Source: Leptolyngbyaceae cyanobacterium CSSed165cm_216
GTDB taxonomy: Bacteria; Cyanobacteriota; Cyanobacteriia; Phormidesmidales; Phormidesmidaceae
DNA: 5,106 bases
Direction: 5' to 3'
Assembly (NCBI GenBank): GCA_007135385.1
Contig: SLIY01000140.1
Coordinates: 1-5,106, forward strand
The position numbers and the translations under genes are program-made. Of the stretch, positions 1 to 5,106 are shown piece after piece (the stretch's first letter is position 1; each line of letters starts with the position of its first letter). The notes beneath the pieces are model-generated. The model was not told the origin of the DNA, did no database searches, and saw only the letters and a program-made list of their open reading frames with translations.

Positions 1-787
1 ACGGCATCACCCGGCGGATACAGAGCAGTACCCCGGGCATAAAGCTGGCGCGATCGCTGGTGTCGTGGCGCAGAGTATAGATCTGGCCAGGGGAACCAAA
101 CAAGATTTCCTGGTGGGCAATCAAGCCGGGTAGGCGAACGCTATGAATATTGATGCCTTCTGGGGTAGTGCCGCCCCGAGAGCCCTGAATGGTCTCAGTT
201 TCTTGCACCAGCGGCGGATTGAACTGTTTTTGGGCCTCCGCCAACATTTGGGCGGTTTGGACGGCCGTGCCGCTGGGGGCATCGGCTTTTTGGTTGTGGT
301 GTAGTTCAATAATTTCCACATGGTCGAAGTATTGGGCCGCTTGTTGGGCCGCCTGCTGCATCAGCACCACCCCAATGGAGAAGTTGGGCACAATCAAACA
401 GCCAATGCTAGCTTTTTCGGCGAACTCAGCCAGGTCATAGATTTGCTCATTGCTGAGGCCGGTGGTGCCCACCACTGGGCGCACCCCATAGGCAATGGCC
501 GCCCGTACTGACTCGTATACGCTGGCAGGGTGGGTAAAATCAACCATCACCGCCAGTCCCTGACTTTGAGCCATCACCAGGGTTGCTTCCAGGTCGTTCA
601 TCACTGGCACTTCCAAGGGTTGGCCGCCAATCACCTCCCCGATATCCTGGCCTAGCAAGGCCGGATTTCTGTCGATCGCCCCAACCAGGGTCATATCCTC
701 GGCTTGGGAAACTGCCTTGATCACTTCGCGGCCCATTTTGCCGCAGGCACCGTTGACAACAACGGGAATCGTAGTTTGAGAAGACAT
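1..787 (-). CDS. dapB: 4-hydroxy-tetrahydrodipicolinate reductase DapB (C-terminus cut by window edge)
   Basis: Cytosolic enzyme that reduces 4-hydroxy-tetrahydrodipicolinate to tetrahydrodipicolinate with NAD(P)H, in the diaminopimelate/lysine pathway that feeds peptidoglycan. I translated the minus strand from the ATG at 787-785 and found 262 uninterrupted codons to the window edge, starting MSSQTTIPVVVNGACGKMG. Visible motifs: the N-terminal Rossmann dinucleotide loop NGACGKMG (residues 12-19), a GTTG motif at 107-110, and the catalytic and substrate-binding block ELHHNQKADAPSGTA at 161-175, which holds the His-His pair (163-164), Lys167 and the DAPSGT loop. The frame reaches the late family block FMPGVLL near positions 25-43, so judging from family length (about 270-280 aa) only some 10-20 residues are missing. 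No Shine-Dalgarno sequence is visible before the ATG. It lies 147 bp downstream of ilvN on the same strand, beyond a strong hairpin, so it probably has its own promoter. All key residues are present and no frameshift was seen. Confidence 0.96.
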   Translation of the reverse strand, partial: MSSQTTIPVVVNGACGKMGREVIKAVSQAEDMTLVGAIDRNPALLGQDIGEVIGGQPLEVPVMNDLEATLVMAQSQGLAVMVDFTHPASVYESVRAAIAYGVRPVVGTTGLSNEQIYDLAEFAEKASIGCLIVPNFSIGVVLMQQAAQQAAQYFDHVEIIELHHNQKADAPSGTAVQTAQMLAEAQKQFNPPLVQETETIQGSRGGTTPEGINIHSVRLPGLIAHQEILFGSPGQIYTLRHDTSDRASFMPGVLLCIRRVMP

Positions 788-808
788 AGGATTTTATGGA
801 TGCGATGG

Positions 809-826
809 AGTGCTTACGAACGCACT
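809..826. repeat. Short inverted repeat upstream of dapB (possible operator)
   Basis: AGTGC at 809-813 and GCACT at 822-826 form a 5-bp inverted repeat with an 8-nt spacer, 22 bp upstream of the dapB ATG. It overlaps the only promoter-like pair I could find for dapB on the minus strand: TTGATA (839-834), a 17-nt spacer, then TAAGCA (816-811), whose -10 match is poor. The position would suit an operator, but a 5-bp repeat can arise by chance. Confidence 0.2.
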
Positions 827-847
827 AGGGGTCTATCAAGCTTAAAT

Positions 848-886
848 CAGTTTGGTTGGGCGCGATCGCCGCGCCCAACCAAACTG
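848..886 (-). terminator. Perfect 17-bp inverted repeat with HIP1 apex between ilvN and dapB; likely ilvN terminator
   Basis: The left arm CAGTTTGGTTGGGCGCG (848-864) is exactly complementary to the right arm (870-886), leaving a 5-nt loop ATCGC. The octamer GCGATCGC (HIP1) spans 862-869, so it forms the apex. The hairpin begins 49 nt past the ilvN stop and ends about 60 nt before the dapB start, on the transcribed strand of both genes, which fits transcription termination or mRNA 3'-end protection. No U-tract follows on the minus strand (the next bases read ATTTAAGC) or on the plus strand, so this is not a textbook intrinsic terminator. A dispersed palindromic repeat is the alternative. Confidence 0.55.
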
Positions 887-901
887 CTCACCCTTAGTCA
901 G

Positions 902-933
902 GGAGCAGGCGCTCCGAGGCAGGACCAGTCCTG
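902..933 (-). repeat. Two small hairpins just after the ilvN stop
   Basis: GGAGC/GCTCC (902-906 and 911-915, 4-nt loop) and CAGGAC/GTCCTG (920-925 and 928-933, only 2 nt between arms) lie between the ilvN stop codon (937-935) and the 17-bp hairpin. Together they make the 3' end of the ilvN transcript heavily structured. They could support termination or transcript stability. Each is short enough to be coincidental alone. Confidence 0.3.
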
Positions 934-934
934 G

Positions 935-1456
935 CTACTGAAACTTGCGTTCCAAAGACTTCAGGTATTCAGTATTAACCCCTGATTCACGGGGTAGGGC
1001 AATCTTGCCAGTGCGGGCAATTTCCCGTAGGCCAAAGCGATTTAGCACCTGCACAATGGCCACCATTTTGCCAGGATCCCCTACCACCTCTAAGGTAAGG
1101 GAGTCTTCGGCCACATCCACGACCCGGGCTCGAAAGATTTGGGCAAATTCAATAATCTCAGAGCGATTTGCACTGGTGGCATTCACTTTCAACAACATCA
1201 GTTCTCGCTCGACACAGGGAACGTCAGTGATGTCGTTGACCTTAATCACATTGATCAGCTTGTAAAGCTGTTTCGTGAGTTGCTCAATCACAGCGTCGTC
1301 ACCGGGCACCACCATGGTAATCCGGGACACCCCTGACTTTTCGGCTGGACCTACGGCTAAGCTTTCAATGTTGAACCCGCGCCGGGCAAATAACCCGGCA
1401 ATGCGGGTGAGTACTCCAGCTTCGTCTTCGACCAGTACAGATAGGGTATGCTTCAT
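935..1456 (-). CDS. ilvN: Acetolactate synthase (acetohydroxyacid synthase) small regulatory subunit
   Basis: Regulatory subunit of acetohydroxyacid synthase, which makes 2-acetolactate or 2-aceto-2-hydroxybutyrate in valine, leucine and isoleucine synthesis. It activates the catalytic IlvB subunit and, in the family, mediates valine feedback. From the chosen start the protein is 173 aa and begins MKHTLSVLVEDEAGVLTRIA. An N-terminal ACT domain covers about residues 2-76 with the signature GLFARRGFNIESLAVG; the C-terminal small-subunit domain (about 80-160) includes VERELMLLKV and GDPGKMVAIVQVL. Gly14 and Asn29 fall at the same numbers as the valine-site residues of E. coli IlvH, which supports this start. 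The frame also opens 16 residues earlier at an ATG at 1504 (MVNTTSALNTALALQS), a non-family extension; neither ATG has a clear Shine-Dalgarno. The protein ends in TAG at 937-935. No catalytic-subunit gene lies in the window. It is divergent from the transporter-like gene at 1757. Confidence 0.95.
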   Translation of the reverse strand: MKHTLSVLVEDEAGVLTRIAGLFARRGFNIESLAVGPAEKSGVSRITMVVPGDDAVIEQLTKQLYKLINVIKVNDITDVPCVERELMLLKVNATSANRSEIIEFAQIFRARVVDVAEDSLTLEVVGDPGKMVAIVQVLNRFGLREIARTGKIALPRESGVNTEYLKSLERKFQ

Positions 1457-1528
1457 GGACTGGAGGGCAAGAGCAGTGTTAAGAGCGCTGGTAGTATTAA
1501 CCATAGGACATGCGGAGTAAAAAACGGT

Positions 1529-1558
1529 GGCAGGCCTCGACCTGGGCAGGCTCGACCT
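1529..1558. repeat. Tandem 15/14-nt direct repeat upstream of ilvN
   Basis: GGCAGGCCTCGACCT (1529-1543) is followed after one base by GGCAGGCTCGACCT (1545-1558), identical except for one missing C. The two units start 16 nt apart. They lie 73-102 bp upstream of the preferred ilvN ATG and 25-54 bp upstream of the alternative ATG at 1504, probably in the leader or promoter. A tandem arrangement like this can be a two-site operator or a simple slippage duplication; the sequence does not decide. Confidence 0.55.
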
Positions 1559-1566
1559 AAGTTAGG
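1556..1566. repeat. CCTAA/TTAGG palindrome abutting the tandem repeat
   Basis: CCTAA, a central G, then TTAGG gives a perfect 5-bp dyad that overlaps the last three bases of the second tandem repeat unit. Its position between the divergent genes suits a regulator site, but no known consensus is recognised. Confidence 0.25.
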
Positions 1567-1756
1567 CTGACAAACCTTTATGGTATATCGAAATTTTGCC
1601 TGAAGATGGGGCTGTAATGCATTTTCATCAGAGATATGTGAGGACAGCTTGGCCCAGATATTGGTCTAGATAGAGACGGATTGCTGATTAAAATCTAAGT
1701 TCAAAGGGATAGCCTTGGGTATCCTGATAGGCATCAGCCGTCGCTAATCCTGCTGC

Positions 1757-4738
1757 ATGAGCTTGTCTAGACCGATTGACGACCGTCGGACCATCAAGGG
1801 ATGGTTTCTGAATCTGATCAACTTGCGCCCCGGAGAGGAAGAGCGGACGCTGCTGATGTTTGCGTTCTACACGGCTACCTCCATGGGGATCCTGTGGTTG
1901 GAGGTGAGTTCGGCAGCGCTGTTCTTGGATGCCTACGGGGCGGCAAACCTGCCCTGGATCTATATTTTCAGTGCTGGGGTGGGATTAGGGCTAAGCACGA
2001 TTTACTCGTGGTTACAACGGCTCTTTCCCCTACGCTGGGTGATTGTGGTGATTGCGCTAATGATGGCGGCCCCGATCTTAATCTTTCGCTGGGGGTTGAC
2101 GGTACCTTGGCTAGCGGGGCTGATGGTATTTTCCCTACGGCTGTGGATTGAGGCGATCTACAGCCTGAATGACCTTAATCTGTCGGTGACGGCCAACCAG
2201 CTGTTTAATATTCGCGAGATCAAGCGGGCCTTCCCGATTATTAGCAGTGGCAACCTGGTCGCTGATGTGATTAGTGGCTTTTCAGTGTACTTTCTGTTGT
2301 CACTGATTGGCTTGCAGAATGTGATGCTGATGGCCTTTGGGGTGATGGTGATCGGGGCAGGGATTTTGTTGTATCTCAGCCGCAATTATGAACATGCCTT
2401 TCCTGATTCTCCGAAGCGCCAAGCTGAGAACGTGGAAAACTACCAGATCAAGCAACGGCTGAAGGGGGCCATGGCCCAGTATGTGGTGCTGCTGTTTTCC
2501 TTCTTTGTGCTGGCCCAGATGCTGCTGTTTTCGATCGAGTTTCAGTTTCTGAATCAGTTGGAAAGCTCTTTGAATATTGCTCAGATCGCAGCTTTTCTGG
2601 GCTTTTTCAGTGGTTTGCTAGGGCTGATCGAGCTATTTACCCAGTGGTTTACCTCTAGCCGGTTGATCGAGCGGCAAGGGGTGTTTCGAGTCACCTTACT
2701 GTTGCCCTTCACGATTGTGGTGCTAGGGCTGATAACCCTAGTGCTGAGTTACCCAGCCCTGATTGGCCCCTCAGTGTTGTTTTTGGGCCTGATCACCCTC
2801 AAGTTTTTTGATGAATGGTTGCGCTATACCCTGGTGGCTACCACTCGCCCAATCCTGTTTCAGCCGATCCCAGATCAGGTGCGCAGTACCGTCCAGTCCC
2901 TGGTGGGAGGCATTGCCGAACCCCTATCCATGGGGGGAACCGGGATCGCCATTTTGGTCACCATTGCCGTTTGCAACCGGATTGGCTTGGTCGAACCTAA
3001 TGCTCAGGCTCGCTTGTTTTTGCTGGGTACGGTGGTGGCGGCTATTGTCTGGTTTGTGATTATGCTGCTGCTGCGATCGCGCTACCTGGGCCTACTCGTG
3101 AGTAGTGCTGAGCGGGGCTTACTCACCTTCTCCGATGCTAATTTGCGGGTGCTGAAGCGAGCGTTTGTGGAACAATTGGAAAAGCCTAGCTCAGAAGCAG
3201 ATAAGCGGTCTTGCATTGAGCTGCTATGTCATATTGACCGCAAAAACATTGGCGAGATTCTAGCCCCCCGGCTAGCGACCTTTTCCCCAGCCCTATGCCG
3301 CCAAAGTTTAGAGGCCATGCTGGAGTACCCCAATCCAGACTATTTGGACCAGCTACGCCCTCTACTAACTGTCCCCAACCAAAAACCAGACGTGTTAGCT
3401 TTGGCCTTGCGCTATACCTGGTTGGCCCAGGACCACTGCGACATCAACGAACTTCGCTCTTATTTATCCCCCCAGGTCGATGCGGCGGTGCGCGGCACGG
3501 CGGCTTCCCTAATGTTGCGGCGCGGTAATTCTCGGGAACGAGCCGAGGCCACAGCCACCCTGCGCAAAATGCTGATTCACGACCAGGAGCGAGAACGGGT
3601 GATGGGCTGTCGTGCCCTGGGGGATGCTGACTATATGGAATCCCTCAGCATCTATATTGATGAGTTGTTGCAAGATACCTCCCTGAGGGTACGACGGGCC
3701 TTACTGGAGGCGATCGCAGCCACCCAGTACAAAAAGTATTACCCGTCCTTACTTAAGGCACTGCAATACAAGTCCACCCGCGATGCGGCTGTAGCCGCAC
3801 TGACCCGTTTGGGCAACGAAGCGCTACCCATGCTCGAAACCTTAGCCCTCGATCAGTATAAGCCAGAACCCATGCGCCTCCAGGCCTGGCAGGTGATTGG
3901 TAACATCGGCACCCTGCCCGCCCTAGAGATTTTAATTCGCAATCTGATCACCAGCTGGGGGCTAACCCGTCGCCATATTCTGCGCATTTTGCTGAGTTTG
4001 TACCAAGAGACCGGGGTAAAGCGCTCCGCCATCATTGACGAAGCTTTGGATCAACTGTTGGGGCGCAACGGTATTGAAGATCTGCTGAATACCGAAATCG
4101 CCTTTGTCGGTCAGATTTTAGCGGCCAAAATTGATTTGGCCACGGTCTCTGCCCCGGAAGCAGACCTGCTCCGCAATGCCCTAGCCTCCCAGCAGGTTGA
4201 CTCCATTGAACGGCTGTTTATGTTGTTACGCTTTGTGTCCCCGGTGAATGCTATCCAGGCGGCTCAGGTTAGCCTCAATGGCTCAGTGGGTAGCTGGGCT
4301 AGAGGTCTAGAAATTTTAGATAACACGCTGGATATTGCCAGCAAGCGTTCGATACTAATTCTGCTTGATCGCCAGCCGGACGCAGAAAAACTCAAGTGCC
4401 TGGCCGCTGCCACGGATCTAATTGCCTATCAGCCCTCATACCCTAAAGACCGTCTGCGCCAATTGCTAGATCTACGTAATTTTCTGTCAGATTGGACCCT
4501 AGCTTGCTGCTTCCACGTCGCCAGAGTGCACCATTGGAATATGACTGCAGAGCATACGATTGCGTCGCTACAGCATCCCACCGGCTTTGTCCGCGAGGCT
4601 GTGCTAACCTATCTCAACGTCGCTTCCCCTAGAGCCCTAAAAGACCTGCTACCAATGATGGCCACTGATCCTAATCCGATTGTCGCCCATCAAGTTCAGG
4701 CGTTGCTGCAAGGGTATGACCCTAAACCGAGTCGGTAG
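1757..4738 (+). CDS. NTT/Tlc-like (MFS-type) membrane protein fused to a C-terminal HEAT-repeat domain
   Basis: A 993-aa protein in two halves. Residues about 31-442 form roughly 12 hydrophobic helices (near 31-57, 67-84, 92-110, 115-136, 167-185, 188-207, 240-260, 274-298, 310-331, 334-352, 382-406, 419-442). Family signatures of nucleotide transporters (ATP:ADP antiporter/Tlc type) align without gaps from memory: ANQ...REIKRAF at 146-159, followed by SGN at 164-166, and RYTLVATTR...VRSTVQSLVGG...GGTG at 356-396. Residues about 480-985 are soluble alpha-helical HEAT-like repeats, clearest at 635-690 (DTSLRVRRALLEAI and following) and 938-985 (HPTGFVREAVLTYL; DPNPIVAHQVQALL). There is no signal peptide; the HEAT part should be cytosolic. 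Lysines used for nucleotide binding in true exchangers appear replaced (Ser52, Met392), so the substrate is unknown. An in-frame TAA at 1745-1747 makes the ATG at 1757 the first possible ATG; no clear Shine-Dalgarno precedes it. It is probably co-transcribed with the cNMP-binding gene 75 bp downstream. A plain MFS transporter label would also fit. Confidence 0.9.
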   Translation: MSLSRPIDDRRTIKGWFLNLINLRPGEEERTLLMFAFYTATSMGILWLEVSSAALFLDAYGAANLPWIYIFSAGVGLGLSTIYSWLQRLFPLRWVIVVIALMMAAPILIFRWGLTVPWLAGLMVFSLRLWIEAIYSLNDLNLSVTANQLFNIREIKRAFPIISSGNLVADVISGFSVYFLLSLIGLQNVMLMAFGVMVIGAGILLYLSRNYEHAFPDSPKRQAENVENYQIKQRLKGAMAQYVVLLFSFFVLAQMLLFSIEFQFLNQLESSLNIAQIAAFLGFFSGLLGLIELFTQWFTSSRLIERQGVFRVTLLLPFTIVVLGLITLVLSYPALIGPSVLFLGLITLKFFDEWLRYTLVATTRPILFQPIPDQVRSTVQSLVGGIAEPLSMGGTGIAILVTIAVCNRIGLVEPNAQARLFLLGTVVAAIVWFVIMLLLRSRYLGLLVSSAERGLLTFSDANLRVLKRAFVEQLEKPSSEADKRSCIELLCHIDRKNIGEILAPRLATFSPALCRQSLEAMLEYPNPDYLDQLRPLLTVPNQKPDVLALALRYTWLAQDHCDINELRSYLSPQVDAAVRGTAASLMLRRGNSRERAEATATLRKMLIHDQERERVMGCRALGDADYMESLSIYIDELLQDTSLRVRRALLEAIAATQYKKYYPSLLKALQYKSTRDAAVAALTRLGNEALPMLETLALDQYKPEPMRLQAWQVIGNIGTLPALEILIRNLITSWGLTRRHILRILLSLYQETGVKRSAIIDEALDQLLGRNGIEDLLNTEIAFVGQILAAKIDLATVSAPEADLLRNALASQQVDSIERLFMLLRFVSPVNAIQAAQVSLNGSVGSWARGLEILDNTLDIASKRSILILLDRQPDAEKLKCLAAATDLIAYQPSYPKDRLRQLLDLRNFLSDWTLACCFHVARVHHWNMTAEHTIASLQHPTGFVREAVLTYLNVASPRALKDLLPMMATDPNPIVAHQVQALLQGYDPKPSR

Positions 4739-4813
4739 TGCCTGAGATGCTTGCCCTTCTGTCATGACTGGGCCTTGACTACGCTCTTCGTTCTTATCGC
4801 GCCTTACCATTCC
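4739..4813 (+). other. 75-bp intergenic gap within a probable operon
   Basis: Nothing firm lies between the TAG of the HEAT-fusion gene and the next ATG. A TTGACT at 4775-4780 resembles a -35 box, but the expected -10 position (about 4798-4803, CGCGCC) is GC-rich. No hairpin terminator is visible. Read-through from the upstream gene is the simplest view. Confidence 0.4.
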
Positions 4814-5106
4814 ATGCTGACCAGCGTTGATCGTTTGCTTTTTATCCGCAACGTACCTATTTTCAAAGAACTTAGGGATGACTTTTTGGTGCGCCTGGCC
4901 TCAGTCATGGACGAAGTCCTCTTCGAGGCTAACTACACCATCATCACCGAAGGTCACGAGGGTCGGTCTATGTATATTGTGGTATCTGGCCGGGTGAGCG
5001 TGCACATTCAGGGGCAACAGGTGGCCCAGCTGACGCAAGACGACTGCTTTGGAGAAATGTCAGTGTTTGATGCCGAGCCTCGTTCTGCCTCGGTAACAAC
5101 CATCAC
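4814..5106 (+). CDS. Cyclic-nucleotide-binding domain protein (C-terminus cut by window edge)
   Basis: 97 codons from the ATG at 4814 run open to the window edge, starting MLTSVDRLLFIRNVPIFKEL. This is the N-terminal part of a cNMP-binding (CRP/PKA-R fold) domain: the helical lead-in VPIFKELRDDFLVRLAS (14-30), beta-roll strands with EGHEGRSMYIVVSGRVSVHI (46-65), and the phosphate-binding cassette FGEMSVFDAEPRSASV (79-94). Gly80-Glu81 and Arg90-Ser91 match the residues that hold the cyclic phosphate and ribose, so ligand binding looks retained. Because the C-terminus is missing, it cannot be said whether a DNA-binding helix-turn-helix, another domain or nothing follows; the short lead-in suggests a compact, possibly single-domain protein. 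The frame stays open upstream without a better start, and no Shine-Dalgarno is seen. It follows the NTT/HEAT gene by 75 bp on the same strand, suggesting a partner role. Confidence 0.93.
   Translation, partial: MLTSVDRLLFIRNVPIFKELRDDFLVRLASVMDEVLFEANYTIITEGHEGRSMYIVVSGRVSVHIQGQQVAQLTQDDCFGEMSVFDAEPRSASVTTI

Larger units (their letters stand above)
1457..1756. other. Divergent intergenic region between ilvN and the NTT/HEAT gene
   Basis: About 300 bp with no supported gene, from which ilvN (minus) and the large gene (plus) must be transcribed. It contains the tandem 14-15-nt repeat at 1529-1558, the CCTAA-G-TTAGG palindrome at 1556-1566 and a 5-bp hairpin CTGAT/ATCAG at 1724-1737, about 20 nt before the ATG at 1757. 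TATCCT at 1720-1725 is a possible plus-strand -10, but no -35 at normal spacing supports it. On the minus strand, AT-rich sequence at 1577-1597 (containing TATACCATAAA) is the best place for an ilvN promoter, again without a good -35. No GTA-N8-TAC NtcA site was seen. If ilvN uses the 1504 ATG, the region shrinks to 1505-1756. Confidence 0.6.

Noticed and set aside
121..440. Open frames on both strands within the dapB region
   Set aside because: DapB reads without interruption across the whole stretch in one minus-strand frame with its catalytic motifs, so these are out-of-frame or antisense shadows.
704..985. Plus-strand open frame of 93 codons
   Set aside because: It overlaps the 5' end of dapB, the hairpin region and the 3' end of ilvN on the opposite strand, and its product is low-quality sequence with no family resemblance.
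945..1520. Several plus-strand open frames antisense to ilvN
   Set aside because: They mirror the conserved ilvN coding sequence and show no independent motifs or initiation signals.
1578..1628. 16-codon minus-strand mini-ORF (MKMHYSPIFRQNFDIP) as an attenuation leader peptide for ilvN
   Set aside because: It has three Phe and only two Ile, with no Val or Leu, and no terminator/antiterminator pair follows. The T-run at 1524-1519 (minus strand) has only a weak 4-bp stem before it.
1757..3100. Calling the large gene a true ATP/ADP translocase
   Set aside because: The family signature is present but the lysines expected for nucleotide binding appear substituted, and the large HEAT fusion is not part of classical exchangers, so no transport substrate is assigned.
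4764..4778. Tiny ORFs in the gap after the large gene (for example the ATG at 4764)
   Set aside because: They are only a few codons long, with no ribosome-binding site or family resemblance.
1..5106. tRNA, rRNA, CRISPR arrays or insertion-sequence ends
   Set aside because: No cloverleaf-like segment, no regularly spaced repeats and no transposase or terminal inverted repeat pair was seen. The only long inverted repeat is the 17-bp intergenic hairpin.

Overview
The window looks like chromosomal DNA from a cyanobacterium. Four perfect copies of the cyanobacterial HIP1 octamer GCGATCGC are present (50-57, 862-869, 3073-3080, 3710-3717), and DapB, IlvN and the cyclic-nucleotide-binding protein all read as cyanobacterial-type family members. 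A filamentous Leptolyngbya/Nodosilinea-like lineage is a guess from general character only. I see no mobile element, phage gene, CRISPR array, tRNA or rRNA.

Left part (1-1504), minus strand: two amino-acid biosynthesis genes, read right to left. ilvN, the regulatory subunit of acetohydroxyacid synthase (branched-chain amino acids), is complete at 935-1456. dapB, 4-hydroxy-tetrahydrodipicolinate reductase (lysine/diaminopimelate for peptidoglycan), occupies 1-787 and runs off the left edge, missing only its last residues. The 147-bp gap between them holds a perfect 17-bp inverted repeat with a HIP1 octamer at its apex, plus two smaller hairpins. It probably separates the transcripts.

Middle (1457-1756): a divergent intergenic region of about 300 bp. 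It carries a tandem duplication of a 14-15-nt unit, a small CCTAA/TTAGG palindrome and a small hairpin just before the next gene. No convincing sigma-70 promoter or attenuator is visible.

Right part (1757-5106), plus strand: one large gene (993 aa) encodes a 12-helix membrane domain related to the nucleotide transporter (NTT/Tlc, ATP:ADP antiporter) branch of MFS-like proteins, fused to a C-terminal HEAT-repeat domain of about 510 residues. 75 bp downstream on the same strand starts a cyclic-nucleotide-binding-domain protein, truncated by the window edge, whose phosphate-binding cassette looks intact. The two probably form an operon.

The most interesting point is this right-hand module. A transporter-like membrane domain keeps NTT family signatures but appears to have lost two lysines associated with nucleotide binding in true ATP/ADP exchangers. 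It carries a large cytosolic HEAT scaffold and sits beside a cNMP sensor. This suggests a cyclic-nucleotide-responsive transport or sensing complex rather than an energy-parasite-type ATP importer. That is inference; the sequence shows only the domain layout and the substitutions.
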